From assembly GCA_902558075.1 (NCBI GenBank), contig CACECO010000005.1, positions 1-64,000 of the forward strand: DNA of 64,000 nucleotides. Reading direction: 5' to 3'. The notes under the pieces are model-generated. The model did not search any database and was not told the origin of the DNA. It was given only the letters and a program-made list of their open reading frames with translations. Shown in pieces: positions 43,835-54,125 of the stretch (position 1 is the stretch's first letter; each line of letters starts with the position of its first letter). The position numbers and the translations under genes were made by a program. Source of the stretch: an uncultured Litorivicinus sp. (lineage in GTDB: Bacteria; Pseudomonadota; Gammaproteobacteria; Pseudomonadales; Litorivicinaceae).

Positions 43835-45178
43835 CTACTGCCCTCCCTGTTGCAGTTTGAGTGTGTCAATCACTCGGTCCATATGCGCCGATCTTGATCC
43901 CTTCACCAGAATCACATCCGCGTCTCGAGCACTTTCAATCAACGAAGCGCTGACCTCATCGTGCGTTGGGAGATACTGTGCGTTCTCGCCATAGCCCTCA
44001 GCAATTGGATTCGCGGTACCCGTTGCAATCAGTCGATCAATCCCTTTTGATTTGGCATACACACCAAGCGCATGCATTTCCTGTTCGGCTAAATCACCAA
44101 GCTCACTCAAACCACCCATTGTCAAAATACGAAACCCAGAACGAGTCGCCAGCCAGTCAATTGCCGCCCTAACAGCTTGTGGACTCGCGTTGTAGGTATC
44201 GTCGATCAATAGAGTTTTTCCCATTTGGATCGGCGTCATGCGTCCCGGCTCAATGGATGCTGCTTCAAGGCCCTGAATGATCGCTTGATCAGTTGCACCG
44301 GCAGCGATTGCCATTGCAGACGCAAGTGCTGCGTTTTCCATAAAGTGGAGACCAAGTGTCGGTAATGACGCGTTGATCTCCCGATCGGCATAAACTATCT
44401 GCACTCTTTGATCAGAAACTTGAGACCAGATCAGATCTGCATTCGTTCGTCCGACACTGATGATGTGACGAGAACCAGCCCTCTTCACCCATTCCCGGAA
44501 TGCAGGCTCGTCGCGATTAAGGATGATTGTTCCGTCGATTGCAGTGTGATCAATGATTTCACCTTTGCCTCGAATCACACCGTCTAGTGATCCAAAACCC
44601 TCAAGGTGAGCAGCACGAGCATTCAGAACCGCTGAGATTTGGGGCTGAACAATCGATGCCAGATGATCAATCTCACCGATCGCGGATGCCCCAAGTTCAA
44701 ATAAAGCGAAGCGGTGGTGGGGGCGAAGACGTGCCATTGTCAGTGGCACACCCAAGTGATTATTCAAATTCCCTTGAGTCACGAGTATCGATTCCGAGCT
44801 TGATGCTCTGACCATTTCAGCGAGTATTGACGCCAAAAATCCGCGCGTACTGGTCTTCCCCTGGCTCCCGGTTAGGGCGAACACTTCACCCACAAATGAA
44901 TCACGGATTGCGCGTGCGATATCACTCATCGCGCACTCGGTGTCTTTAACGAAAATTGTTGGCAGTGTTTTTATTGGCTTTGATACGAGCGCCGCAGATG
45001 CGCCACTTTGAGCCGCATTATCAATGAAATCATGGCCGTCACGCTCGGTCACTAAAGCAACAAATAAATCCCCTTTTGTCACCTTTCGGCTATCGATTGC
45101 CAATCCAGAGATCATCGGATTCCCCTCGACAGTTCCACTGACAACGGACGCGATATCACTCAATGGACTAGGAAGCAT
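43835..45178 (-). CDS. murF: UDP-MurNAc-tripeptide--D-alanyl-D-alanine ligase MurF
   Basis: A 447-residue Mur ligase that adds D-Ala-D-Ala. The ATP loop reads [12 protein letters not shown] near residue 103, and [20 protein letters not shown] and [14 protein letters not shown] (D-Ala-D-Ala region) are typical. It overlaps murE by 11 bp. Normal length; no anomalies. Confidence 0.95.
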   Translation of the reverse strand: MLPSPLSDIASVVSGTVEGNPMISGLAIDSRKVTKGDLFVALVTERDGHDFIDNAAQSGASAALVSKPIKTLPTIFVKDTECAMSDIARAIRDSFVGEVFALTGSQGKTSTRGFLASILAEMVRASSSESILVTQGNLNNHLGVPLTMARLRPHHRFALFELGASAIGEIDHLASIVQPQISAVLNARAAHLEGFGSLDGVIRGKGEIIDHTAIDGTIILNRDEPAFREWVKRAGSRHIISVGRTNADLIWSQVSDQRVQIVYADREINASLPTLGLHFMENAALASAMAIAAGATDQAIIQGLEAASIEPGRMTPIQMGKTLLIDDTYNASPQAVRAAIDWLATRSGFRILTMGGLSELGDLAEQEMHALGVYAKSKGIDRLIATGTANPIAEGYGENAQYLPTHDEVSASLIESARDADVILVKGSRSAHMDRVIDTLKLQQGGQ

Positions 45179-46643
45179 GCTGGGCCTCTGAGTTCATCAA
45201 GCCGATTAATCGCGCAACCTCAGCCCGGTCGGAGTAGACCGCTGTCGTTTGCCCGATAGTCTGGGTATTTTCATGACCTTTACCAGCAAGCAATACCCAA
45301 TCATCGGTAGCCGCATTTTCAACTACAAATCGAATTGCTTGCGCTCGATCCGGCTCCTCTAAAACCGGCGCTTTCGTCATGCCTGATCGAATGTCGTCAA
45401 TAATCTTTTGAGGTGACTCAGAGCGAGGATTATCCGAAGTCAAAACAACATGATCCGACCATTCTGATGCTACACGACCCATCAATGGTCGCTTCCCAAT
45501 ATCCCGATCGCCTCCACAACCAAAGACTGACCAGACCTCGCCGTCACATTGGGTCTGGCAAGTCCTAATAGCATTCTCAAGGGCGTCAGGTGTATGCGCG
45601 TAATCGACTACAACAGTGGCGAAGTGTGGCGCGCTAAAACACTCCATTCGCCCAGGGGCTGCCTGTAATTTTGAAATGAGCGCCAGTACTTGCTCGATAT
45701 CTTCCGGGAATAATGTGGTGATCGTAGCAATCGCAGCCATCATGTTTGATGCATTAAAGGCGCCTAGCAAACTCGTCTTTAATTTATAACCAACCCCATT
45801 GATCGATACGTGGATTCTTGATCCATGAGCAATGGGCTGAATTGCCTGTATATCGACATGCGCTGCGCCATATCCATATTTGGTGATAGTTGCAGGTTGA
45901 GAATGTTCTGACATTGTGCGACAAAAGGCATCGTCAACGTTGAAGACAGCCGCCTGTAAATCGAAATCTCGAAACAGACGCGCCTTCGCGTCGCCATAGG
46001 CCGTCATTGTTTGGTGATAATCCAAGTGGTCGCGCGTGAGGTTAGTCATAACACCAACAGTGAAAGGAATACCATCCGCACGTCCCTGATCTAGTGCGTG
46101 CGATGATACTTCCATCGCAACGAAGTTCACGCCTTTGTCACGAAGTTCTGCAAATATCAAAGCGAGCATGATCGCGTCTGGCGTCGTTCGGTCTGACTCA
46201 CTGATCTTTTCTGCGCCAACCGAGACACCCAAAGTTCCAATTTGCGCCGCCTTCAGACCAAGATGATCCGCCAGTTGCGCAATGAAGTGAACAGTCGTCG
46301 TTTTTCCATTGGTGCCCGTCACTCCCACAATGCACATCCCTGAGCAAGGGTTTCCATAAAATGCATGTGCAATGCGTCCAATCTGACGCTTCAATCCAGG
46401 TATATGCAAAACTGGGATCATGTTGGGAACTGGTCCATCCCAACCATCATAGATTACTGCCGATGCACCAGCTGTGATTGCAGCGTCAATGTAATCCATC
46501 CCATGCCCAGCCGAGCCCTGCGTCGCGACAAAAAGTGTTCCATCGACAACTTGGCGTGAATCAAGAGTGAGCCCTGCCACATCAACACCTGACGCTCTAT
46601 CATCATCAAGACCGATCTCTGCGAGCAAACGATCTAAACGCAT
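45168..46643 (-). CDS. murE: UDP-MurNAc-L-Ala-D-Glu--meso-diaminopimelate ligase MurE
   Basis: A 491-residue Mur ligase. The ATP loop GTNGKTTT is at 110-117, with MEVSSHALDQGR and MTNLTRDHLDYH following. The DNPRSE motif near 400 is the usual marker of meso-diaminopimelate rather than lysine specificity, so the cell wall should be of the Gram-negative A1-gamma type. It touches ftsI by one base and overlaps murF by 11 bp. Confidence 0.95.
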   Translation of the reverse strand: MRLDRLLAEIGLDDDRASGVDVAGLTLDSRQVVDGTLFVATQGSAGHGMDYIDAAITAGASAVIYDGWDGPVPNMIPVLHIPGLKRQIGRIAHAFYGNPCSGMCIVGVTGTNGKTTTVHFIAQLADHLGLKAAQIGTLGVSVGAEKISESDRTTPDAIMLALIFAELRDKGVNFVAMEVSSHALDQGRADGIPFTVGVMTNLTRDHLDYHQTMTAYGDAKARLFRDFDLQAAVFNVDDAFCRTMSEHSQPATITKYGYGAAHVDIQAIQPIAHGSRIHVSINGVGYKLKTSLLGAFNASNMMAAIATITTLFPEDIEQVLALISKLQAAPGRMECFSAPHFATVVVDYAHTPDALENAIRTCQTQCDGEVWSVFGCGGDRDIGKRPLMGRVASEWSDHVVLTSDNPRSESPQKIIDDIRSGMTKAPVLEEPDRAQAIRFVVENAATDDWVLLAGKGHENTQTIGQTTAVYSDRAEVARLIGLMNSEAQHAS

Positions 46644-48337
46644 CAGTGATCCCTCCCTGCAAAAATCGACCGATCGAGTTTGTCGGGTGGAATGTCATAA
46701 ATTCGCATCACATCATCCATGACATCAGCGAACACAGGGGCTGCCACCTGCCCACCGTAGTATTGTTGCGATCTTGGATCGTCGACGGAAATCGCCATAA
46801 CAAAACGAGGGTCGGCAATTGGCGCTAGACCTACGAAACTGGAAATGTACTGACGGCTTGCATAGGACCCATTGGCGTATTTCATCGTTGTTCCAGTTTT
46901 TCCACCAACGTGATACATCGGAATCTGAGCCCATCGTGCTGTACCACCCTCCTCGGTTACCGCTTGCAACATCGGTAAGACTTGCCTCACCGTCTCTTCT
47001 TCAAAGATCCGCGTAGGCTTCGGTGTCACACCCTTGGCTAATAATGTCAATGGCTGCAAAATGCCGCCATTAGCAAACACACTGTAGGCTTGAGCCAACT
47101 GGATTGTTGTAATGTTCAAGTTATATCCGTAGGACAGTGCTGCACGATCAAGGTCTCGCCAGGTCGCATAACTTGGCAGGAAACCCTCTTCCTCACCAGG
47201 AAATCCCGTTGCAGTTGGTTGCCCAAGTCCCAATAACGCAAGACGATCTCTCAAAGCAGAGGGCTCCATCATCATTGCAATTTTGGTAGTTCCCACATTG
47301 GATGACTTGGCAATCACTGTATTGACATCAATTTCACCGTAATTACTGACATCGCTGATCACATGGCCCTGCACTCGCATCCGACCCGGTGATGTTTCGA
47401 TCAATGTCTCAGGTTTAACAAGACCCAGATCGAGCGCAGTGGCAACGGTAAACGGCTTGATTGGCGAGCCTGGCTCCATTAAATCAGTCACTGGACGATT
47501 ACGGATTCGCTCCGGGGTTCGAGTCGACATATCATTTGGATTGAATGCGGGTTGTGCTGCCAAAGCCAGCACTTCACCGTTCCAAGCATCCACCAGAACC
47601 GCACTACCACCAGCAGCCCGCGCTCGCGCAACAGCCTCCTTCAGTGCACGGTAGGTCAAATACTGAAGGCGTAAGTCGATTGAGAGTCGAAGATCGCGGC
47701 CTTGTTGAACCTCCTGACCCGCGCTGACGTATCGAACAACGTTTGCGCGACGGTTTCTGAGCACATGACGAAGACCATCTCGACCCGATAGCCAGTTGTT
47801 GTATGAGAGCTCAAGGCCTTCTTGACCTTGATCTTCAATATTGGTGAATCCAACGAGGTGAGATGCGACCTCTCCGGCAGGATAAAATCGACGAAACTGT
47901 CGAACGACTTCGACACCCTCAAGCTCGAGGTCTTCGATCTGACTTGCGCGCTCCGGCGTCACATAGCGAGACAAATACAGAAAAGGAGAGGGACTTCGAG
48001 CTACCCGATCGCGCAGCTTTTCAGGGTCTGTACGCAGGAATGGCGCGAGCGTTTCAGGCCACGCAGAGTCTGCCAGTTTTTTCGGTCTTACAGCGATCGC
48101 AGCGACTGGTGTCGAGATCGCTAAAGGCTGCGCAAATCTATCAGTAATCATGCCACGATATGCTGGAATTTTTTGATAGCGAATCGTGATCTCATCACTT
48201 ATGTCACGCAGATGTTGTGTTTCAAAGACATGCAGCCAGACAAGACGACCACAAACTGTCGTCACTAAAAGCCCGAGAATGGTTCCGACAAACCAAAGTC
48301 TCCAGCGACTTGATGCCTGACGAATTTGTGTGCTCAT
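46643..48337 (-). CDS. ftsI: septal peptidoglycan transpeptidase FtsI (PBP3)
   Basis: A 564-residue class B penicillin-binding protein. It has one N-terminal membrane helix (about 13-34), a dimerisation domain and a transpeptidase domain. Catalytic motifs are S291PIK, SSN at 345-347 and KTG at 480-482. It cross-links septal peptidoglycan with FtsW. It overlaps ftsL and murE by one base each. Confidence 0.95.
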   Translation of the reverse strand: MSTQIRQASSRWRLWFVGTILGLLVTTVCGRLVWLHVFETQHLRDISDEITIRYQKIPAYRGMITDRFAQPLAISTPVAAIAVRPKKLADSAWPETLAPFLRTDPEKLRDRVARSPSPFLYLSRYVTPERASQIEDLELEGVEVVRQFRRFYPAGEVASHLVGFTNIEDQGQEGLELSYNNWLSGRDGLRHVLRNRRANVVRYVSAGQEVQQGRDLRLSIDLRLQYLTYRALKEAVARARAAGGSAVLVDAWNGEVLALAAQPAFNPNDMSTRTPERIRNRPVTDLMEPGSPIKPFTVATALDLGLVKPETLIETSPGRMRVQGHVISDVSNYGEIDVNTVIAKSSNVGTTKIAMMMEPSALRDRLALLGLGQPTATGFPGEEEGFLPSYATWRDLDRAALSYGYNLNITTIQLAQAYSVFANGGILQPLTLLAKGVTPKPTRIFEEETVRQVLPMLQAVTEEGGTARWAQIPMYHVGGKTGTTMKYANGSYASRQYISSFVGLAPIADPRFVMAISVDDPRSQQYYGGQVAAPVFADVMDDVMRIYDIPPDKLDRSIFAGRDH

Positions 48338-48621
48338 TATGGACGCTCCATCATGATGACATTGTCGCGACCTGGCGGGCTGAGCGATAAATGATCGCGG
48401 GCCATTGCATCGATGCGCATATCAGCCGACACCGCACCACGCTCGAGCATCAATCGCCCCCATTCAATCGTGAGGCGATCGCGTTCAGCACGGAGCTCCT
48501 GTAACGCAGAGTACATCTGACGCGTTTGATATGCTGTTTCAATGACATACATCGAGGTCACAAAAACACTGATCACCAGTAAGATCGATAGCCAAATATC
48601 TGACCGATGGAACCATTGCAT
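48337..48621 (-). CDS. ftsL: cell division protein FtsL
   Basis: A 94-residue bitopic protein with one membrane helix (about 10-28, IWLSILLVISVFVTSMYVI) and a periplasmic coiled coil (ALQELRAERDRLTIEWGRLM). It forms the FtsQLB complex. One-base overlaps with rsmH upstream and ftsI downstream. The assignment rests mainly on position and topology, since FtsL is poorly conserved. Confidence 0.92.
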   Translation of the reverse strand: MQWFHRSDIWLSILLVISVFVTSMYVIETAYQTRQMYSALQELRAERDRLTIEWGRLMLERGAVSADMRIDAMARDHLSLSPPGRDNVIMMERP

Positions 48622-49547
48622 CAGGCTGCCTCTGTCCGTTCAGCAACTCGAAGCACCGCGCTTCGTGCTCGCGGATTGAGGCGAAGTTCCTCATGGCCCG
48701 CTTTAATGGCTTTGCCAACCAGCTTCAATTTCGGTTGTGCAATACTGTCAGGCAGAGGCATCCGGGGATCGCCCTTTGGTGGACGCGATGCGTCACGCAA
48801 AGCCCGCTTCACCAACCGGTCTTCAAGCGAATGGAAAGAAATCACGGCCAATCGCCCACCTGCCTTAAGACGATTCATCGCCGCTCCAAGGCCTTGCTCG
48901 ACCTCAGCTAACTCACTGTTGATATACAAACGAATCCCCTGAAAGGACCGGGTTGCAGGATGTTTATTCTGATCTTTTCTTGGTTGTGCGTTGGTCACAA
49001 TTTGACTGAGCTGAGTAGTCGTTGCAATCGGCGCAAGTTTACGTGCTTCAACGATTGCTTTCGCAATTCTTCGCGAAAATCGCTCCTCACCAAATACCCA
49101 AAGAACATTTGCGATCTCATCGGTATCAGCACGCGCAATCCAGTCGGCTGCTGATTCGCCAGCTGTTGGATCCATACGCATATCTAGGAGACCATCTGCT
49201 TGAAAGCTAAAACCACGCTCGGGCTCATCAAGCTGTGGAGACGACACGCCGAGATCCATCAAAATCCCATCGACTCGACTGACTGCGAGAGAATCAAGCG
49301 CTGGCTCAAGTTCCGAGAAAGCCGTATGCGCAATCTCAAATCGCGGATCCTCTTGAGCAAGGTTACGAGCGACAGCGACCGCGGAGGGATCCCGATCAAG
49401 CCCAATCAATCGACCACTTTCGCCCAGCTCAGCCAAAATAGCTCTTGAGTGACCGCCTCGGCCGAATGTGCAATCGAGATATAACCCATCACGCTGAATA
49501 CAGAGGGCAGTCAGCGCTTCATGAAGTAGCACTGGTATGTGACTCAT
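48621..49547 (-). CDS. rsmH: 16S rRNA m4C1402 methyltransferase RsmH
   Basis: A 308-residue SAM-dependent methyltransferase for 16S rRNA C1402. HIPVLLHEALTAL, DCTFGRGGHSRAIL (SAM loop near 29), GILMDLGVSSPQLDEPERGF and FHSLEDRLVKR are the RsmH signature. Second gene of the dcw cluster, 11 bp after mraZ; the partner 2'-O-methylase RsmI for the same nucleotide is encoded close by at 50614-51474. Confidence 0.95.
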   Translation of the reverse strand: MSHIPVLLHEALTALCIQRDGLYLDCTFGRGGHSRAILAELGESGRLIGLDRDPSAVAVARNLAQEDPRFEIAHTAFSELEPALDSLAVSRVDGILMDLGVSSPQLDEPERGFSFQADGLLDMRMDPTAGESAADWIARADTDEIANVLWVFGEERFSRRIAKAIVEARKLAPIATTTQLSQIVTNAQPRKDQNKHPATRSFQGIRLYINSELAEVEQGLGAAMNRLKAGGRLAVISFHSLEDRLVKRALRDASRPPKGDPRMPLPDSIAQPKLKLVGKAIKAGHEELRLNPRARSAVLRVAERTEAA

Positions 49548-49558
49548 CGCACCCTCCC

Positions 49559-50014
49559 TTACAGCGACAAATTGATCAGTTCGACAGAGGCATCGTCATC
49601 AATCGTCTCGTTGAGGTATGTCTCTGTCATCGAAGTCCAGCGCGCCTCACTCCAGATTTCGAACTTCTGACCCTGACCGACCAGAATCAATCGTTTATCG
49701 AGTTCCGCGTGATCTCGGTGCATCGCGGGGAGGAGAAGACGATTGGCTGCATCAAGATCGAGTTCGGTGGCGTAGCCCACCATCAGGTGCTGAAGGCGCC
49801 GCGCCTGACGACTGGTTGAATTCGGGAGCGCGTTGACCTGGGACTCAATCACTTCCCAGTCAGCTAGCGGGTACAGTAAAAGACAGCGATCGAATGGATG
49901 TACCGTTAAAACCATATGGCCATCACAACGATTGGTCACGCGATCCCGATATTTAGCCGGTAATGCTGCGCGCCCTTTTGCATCGAGGTTGATCGGGTTA
50001 ATCCCGCGAAACAC
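49559..50014 (-). CDS. mraZ: transcriptional regulator MraZ
   Basis: A 151-residue AbrB-like DNA-binding protein with two copies of the swapped-hairpin motif (FRGINPINLDAKGRAALP and ATELDLDAANRLLLP). It binds TGGGN direct repeats and represses its own operon. GTG 50014 is chosen because it aligns with the usual family start and has AAGGAG 7 nt upstream; a TTG at 50032 is less likely. Three exactly spaced repeats lie just upstream. Confidence 0.93.
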   Translation of the reverse strand: MFRGINPINLDAKGRAALPAKYRDRVTNRCDGHMVLTVHPFDRCLLLYPLADWEVIESQVNALPNSTSRQARRLQHLMVGYATELDLDAANRLLLPAMHRDHAELDKRLILVGQGQKFEIWSEARWTSMTETYLNETIDDDASVELINLSL

Positions 50015-50056
50015 TGCCTTCTCCTTGGTCAATTCTGGGTCAGAACATAATAATTA

Positions 50057-50102
50057 CCCACAACTCACCACTTTCTCCCACACTAAAACTCTATTTACCC
50101 AC
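50057..50102 (-). promoter_or_regulatory. MraZ operator: GTGGG repeats upstream of mraZ
   Basis: On the minus strand GTGGG (50081-50077), GTGGT (50071-50067) and GTGGG (50061-50057) occur with an exact 10-bp period, matching the TGGGN-N5 MraZ box array. A fourth GTGGG lies at 50102-50098 inside the promoter spacer. The three downstream boxes would begin at the transcription start. Confidence 0.75.
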
Positions 50103-50116
50103 CTAGAGACAGTCAA
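50088..50116 (-). promoter_or_regulatory. sigma-70 promoter of the dcw (mra) operon
   Basis: On the minus strand TTGACT (50116-50111) and TAGAGT (50093-50088) are 17 bp apart, placing the start near 50081, at the first MraZ repeat. The -35 is near consensus and the -10 is moderate. Confidence 0.6.
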
Positions 50117-50268
50117 ATCATCTGCGCACCATTGCGCCGAGACATTGAAAATTGGTATTCAAAGAAGGATTTAAAATATTAAAAAATATAAGAAAATTAA
50201 TTTAATGAGCGGCTGATAAAATGCACAAAAATTCAGTGCTTTGATTCGTGGGCAAAGTGGAAAAATTG

Positions 50269-50602
<334 letters not shown>

Positions 50603-50608
50603 GCGCGC

Positions 50609-50637
50609 AGTGTCTATGCTCCGGGCTCGCCAGTCAA
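50609..50637 (-). promoter_or_regulatory. rnpB promoter
   Basis: On the minus strand TTGACT (50637-50632) and GACACT (50614-50609) are 17 bp apart and are followed by a GC-rich stretch. The predicted start at 50602 is exactly the first base of helix P1. The promoter lies over the last codons and stop of rsmI. Confidence 0.6.
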
Positions 50638-51474
50638 TTGGCGATATAAGATTCGCTTCGGCACTCCAGTGAACTCAGACGCCAATGCGGCCGCTTTTGA
50701 TGGTGGTAATTCACGAGCGAGTACACGAAGAATCTGATCCGCATCAACACTCGATTGCGTTCGATCAGCACTCCCTGGCCCCACAAGGACAACAAACTCT
50801 CCTCGGATCCGATCGGAATTGTCCGCAAACCAATCTGCACACTGTCCTGCGACGACACGAATCAGTTGTTCATGGATTTTTGTGAGCTCTCTAGCAAACA
50901 CAACTTTTCGCCCAGACGCTATCCGGTCCAGTCGTTCTGCAAAGTCTACGATACGATGCGGAGCCTCATAAAAAATCAATGTCCCGTCGTAAGACAGAGC
51001 ACGCTCAAGCTCTTGCTCACGCGCACTCGATTTGGTTGATAGAAAGCCAAAAAAATGGGAAGGCGCGGCTGGAAAACCACTCACTGACAGCGCGGCTGTC
51101 AACGCAGAGGGACCCGGGACAGGAATCACCTGAAATCCTTTTTCAACGACCTTTTCAACAAGCAATCGTCCCGGATCACTAATCCCAGGGGTCCCAGCAT
51201 CTGAAATGAGGGCTAACGATTGGCCTAACTCTAGCGACTCGATAACTCGATCTGCTTTCCCCGCTTCGGAATGGGCATTTAGCGATACCATCCGAGTCGA
51301 TACATTGACAAATTTTAAAATCTGACCGCTCACTCGAGTATCTTCCGCTAAAATCACATCTACACGGTCCAAGACATTAATTGCTCTCGAGGAGAGATCA
51401 GTCCATTGGCCAATCGGCATTGCGACAACATAAAGCGCTAATGGTAAAGTGGTAACTTGGTCATTTTGCGACAC
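50614..51474 (-). CDS. rsmI: 16S rRNA 2'-O-ribose C1402 methyltransferase RsmI
   Basis: A 286-residue tetrapyrrole-methylase-fold enzyme that methylates the ribose of C1402. Family pattern: LYVVAMPIGQWTDLSSRAI, LAEDTRVSGQIL, LISDAGTPGISDPG (SAM loop), PVPGPSALTAALSVSG and FYEAPHRI. The GTG at 51474 gives 286 residues, the E. coli length; the open frame reaches 51558 but would run across the divergent lpoA start. It ends just before rnpB, so its 3' end carries the rnpB promoter. Confidence 0.93.
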   Translation of the reverse strand: MSQNDQVTTLPLALYVVAMPIGQWTDLSSRAINVLDRVDVILAEDTRVSGQILKFVNVSTRMVSLNAHSEAGKADRVIESLELGQSLALISDAGTPGISDPGRLLVEKVVEKGFQVIPVPGPSALTAALSVSGFPAAPSHFFGFLSTKSSAREQELERALSYDGTLIFYEAPHRIVDFAERLDRIASGRKVVFARELTKIHEQLIRVVAGQCADWFADNSDRIRGEFVVLVGPGSADRTQSSVDADQILRVLARELPPSKAAALASEFTGVPKRILYRQLTGEPGA

Positions 51475-51490
51475 TATAGGGATCCATTTT

Positions 51491-53530
51491 TTGTTACGCG
51501 TTAAGCCTGCACGAAAACCCACGTTGAGAACAAGCGCTTTAGTCGGTCTGGTATTCATCGCCGGATGTCAGCAACAGGTGAAACCTCCAGTGTTCGAGTT
51601 TCCTCGCGCGGAGCAAACTACGAAGGCGCCTGAACCGCCTATTGAGCCCAACCAACAACCGCAGATCGATGTATTGCCGAAGCAAATCGATTGGAATCGC
51701 GGTTCTCGTGAGATCGCGCGAACCGAGATATCGCCAGCAGGTCGCGACAGAACGCAACCGACGCGCCAAGATTCCCAAGCGCCGCAACAAGAGGGAGCCA
51801 TCTCGGTCAATCCATCAACGATGATTGAAACGAACGAAACAGGATCTTCAGAAGCAATTGCACTAGCCGTTAGACCCTCGATCAAGCCGATCGATGAAAC
51901 ACCAGCAATCGCAGCACAACCAACGACCTCGACTGACCTTCGCCAACCAGTTTCAGAGCGTGCAGTCGTGATCACCGGACAGCCTAATGAGACCCAGCTA
52001 ACCATCGATGATTCGGTGAGGACAGCAGCCGATAAGTTAGCGGAAAATGAGCCTGAACTGGCGATACTGACGATCAATGCGATCAATCCAAAATCACTCT
52101 CGAGTGCTCAACGAGCTGAGGCCCTTCGGTTGAAAGGAGAGGCGTATCGACAACTTGATATGTCGATTGCCGCACTTCGATTCGATGCGGAGCGTTTGCG
52201 ATATCTCGACGATCAGACACTCAGTAAGGCCACACGTAATATCCTTGAAGCGCTAGCCGATCTACCCGAGCGTTTACGACAGGATTTGAGCGCCGGAACT
52301 GATCCATTGGCGGGGCTAGCCCACGCATTATCTTTGCTAATGGCTCCGTCCGAAGACGGGATATGGCAATGGCTTCGGAAGTACCGCACTCATCCACTGC
52401 TTCGCGCGGAACTTCCTGAGTACAGTTTCCTCACTACCATCAATCCACCCAAGGACTTCAACGTCACCGTATTACTCCCTCTATCCGGGGATCTTGGGAA
52501 CGCTGGGCGTGCGATCCGTGATGGAATGCTCTATGAATACCAACGGCAGCAATCTGACCTCGGCGTTGCACTACAGATCCTAGACACAGAAAAGCTGTCA
52601 AACACAGACACAATTGCGATTGGACAATCCACAGATACAGAATTCATCATCGGCCCGCTGCAAAAAGACAAGGTGGCCGGATTACTTGAGTCAAAGCCGC
52701 GCGTGCCTGTTCTGGCACTGAACCGTGTCAAAACAGATGCACTGGATTTACCAACTCCAGTTTACAGTCTCAGCCTCGCTATCGAGGATGACGCCCAATC
52801 GGCTATTAATCATGTCGCGCGTGACGTGGATCAGCCGCGGGTTTTGGTGTTCCATGCCGATTCATCTCTCGGCGAGCGTGCGGCAAATGCCATTCAGAAG
52901 CAACTCACAGCGGTTGGCGGCTCGTCTGGTGGTCAATTCACTCTCGATAGTAAAAAACCTGAAACAGCAATCATTACAGCTTTTGGGGTCAATGACAGCG
53001 ATAATAGGCGCCGACAATTGTCAAAAACGTTGGGTTTACGCCTCGAACATACCACCAGAATTCGACAAGACATGACTGCGGTCGTTGTCCATACAGATCC
53101 GAAAAGAGCACAACAAATTCGCCCCCTCCTTGATTTCTATTATCTGGATGAGACTCCCGTCTACCTTATCGGTGCCTATCGGCCTGACATCAACGAGATC
53201 GCTGAAGATCTCCGCAACAGCCAATTAATGGTCACTCCATGGGACCTCGGAACAGAAGAAAAGCAGATGTTGGCGGATCGGACAAATGCCCAAGGCGTCT
53301 TCGGCTCGCTCGTTGGTATTGGCATTGATGCAGTCCGCATGGCCATGCAACTCGGGTTTGGTGGCTCAACCTCGATCCGAGGACAAACCGGCTTTCTAAC
53401 GCTAGGTCCCGATTCCATGATCCAGCGTCAACTATCAACGATTCGGATTACCAATAACGAGCAAGTCATTGCGACCGACTGGGAGCCCGCGCCCACACTG
53501 CTGCACTCGGAGTTGCTTGATGCAAACTGA
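51491..53530 (+). CDS. lpoA: penicillin-binding protein activator LpoA-like lipoprotein
   Basis: A 679-residue outer-membrane lipoprotein. From the TTG at 51491 a lipoprotein signal ends in the lipobox FIAGC (Cys near 26). Then come a Pro/Glu/Gln-rich linker, a TPR-like helical region (about 165-280) and a periplasmic-binding-protein-like domain (FNVTVLLPLSGDLGNAGRAI, FIIGPLQKDKV, VFGSLVGIGIDAVRM). LpoA activates PBP1a from the outer membrane. AGGGAT at 51478 precedes the TTG. It overlaps diaA by 11 bp and diverges from rsmI, the conserved gammaproteobacterial order (a UPF0102/yraN gene usual in this spot is missing here). Confidence 0.87.
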   Translation: MLRVKPARKPTLRTSALVGLVFIAGCQQQVKPPVFEFPRAEQTTKAPEPPIEPNQQPQIDVLPKQIDWNRGSREIARTEISPAGRDRTQPTRQDSQAPQQEGAISVNPSTMIETNETGSSEAIALAVRPSIKPIDETPAIAAQPTTSTDLRQPVSERAVVITGQPNETQLTIDDSVRTAADKLAENEPELAILTINAINPKSLSSAQRAEALRLKGEAYRQLDMSIAALRFDAERLRYLDDQTLSKATRNILEALADLPERLRQDLSAGTDPLAGLAHALSLLMAPSEDGIWQWLRKYRTHPLLRAELPEYSFLTTINPPKDFNVTVLLPLSGDLGNAGRAIRDGMLYEYQRQQSDLGVALQILDTEKLSNTDTIAIGQSTDTEFIIGPLQKDKVAGLLESKPRVPVLALNRVKTDALDLPTPVYSLSLAIEDDAQSAINHVARDVDQPRVLVFHADSSLGERAANAIQKQLTAVGGSSGGQFTLDSKKPETAIITAFGVNDSDNRRRQLSKTLGLRLEHTTRIRQDMTAVVVHTDPKRAQQIRPLLDFYYLDETPVYLIGAYRPDINEIAEDLRNSQLMVTPWDLGTEEKQMLADRTNAQGVFGSLVGIGIDAVRMAMQLGFGGSTSIRGQTGFLTLGPDSMIQRQLSTIRITNNEQVIATDWEPAPTLLHSELLDAN

Positions 53531-54110
53531 CGAGATTCTAGAAGAACGGATCGCGATACGGATTGCCAAAGCGACTGACGCGTTACAGCAAAGTTTCGAA
53601 CTTACGCCACGGTTGGTGATTGCAGCCACACAACTCACCAATTGTATTTTGAATGATGGAAAAATCTTGGTCATCGGGTCTGGCTCATCTGCTGCAATTG
53701 GTCAAATCTTTTCAACACATCTGATGCATCGATTTGAGCGAGATCGGCCTGGACTTCCAGCAATTGCCTTAAATGCGGATGCAATCACAATAAGCTCACT
53801 GACTGATGAATCCCTTTCAGAAAAGTATTCGCGGCAAGTAAAAGCGCTCGGAAAATCCGGTGACAGCATGCTGATTGTGTCAGCCACCGGTACACGCTCA
53901 AGTTTGGTTCAGTCGGTGATTGCGGCCCACGAGCTGGAATTACCAGTGATTGCCTTAACTGGCGGTGGTGGTGGTGAAATTGCACCTTTACTCAATTACG
54001 GAGACACGGAGATTCGAGTAAACTCTGACCATCCGACCACAGTTCGCGAACAGCATTTGATGCTTGTGCATTGCCTAAGCGAATTGATTGATCTACAAAT
54101 ATTTGGCTAA
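53520..54110 (+). CDS. diaA: SIS-domain DnaA initiator-associating protein DiaA
   Basis: A 196-residue SIS-domain protein, the same length as E. coli DiaA. HLMHRFERDRPGLPAIALN and LTGGGGGEIAPLL match DiaA more than the heptose isomerase GmhA, though the two are related. DiaA tetramers bind DnaA and time replication initiation. The sugar-phosphate loop, GNGTSA or GNGGSA in relatives, is GSGSSA (53-58) here. ATG 53520 lies within lpoA. Gene order lpoA-diaA-dolP supports the call. Confidence 0.85.
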   Translation: MQTDEILEERIAIRIAKATDALQQSFELTPRLVIAATQLTNCILNDGKILVIGSGSSAAIGQIFSTHLMHRFERDRPGLPAIALNADAITISSLTDESLSEKYSRQVKALGKSGDSMLIVSATGTRSSLVQSVIAAHELELPVIALTGGGGGEIAPLLNYGDTEIRVNSDHPTTVREQHLMLVHCLSELIDLQIFG

Positions 54111-54125
54111 CTCAAGGAGTTGATG

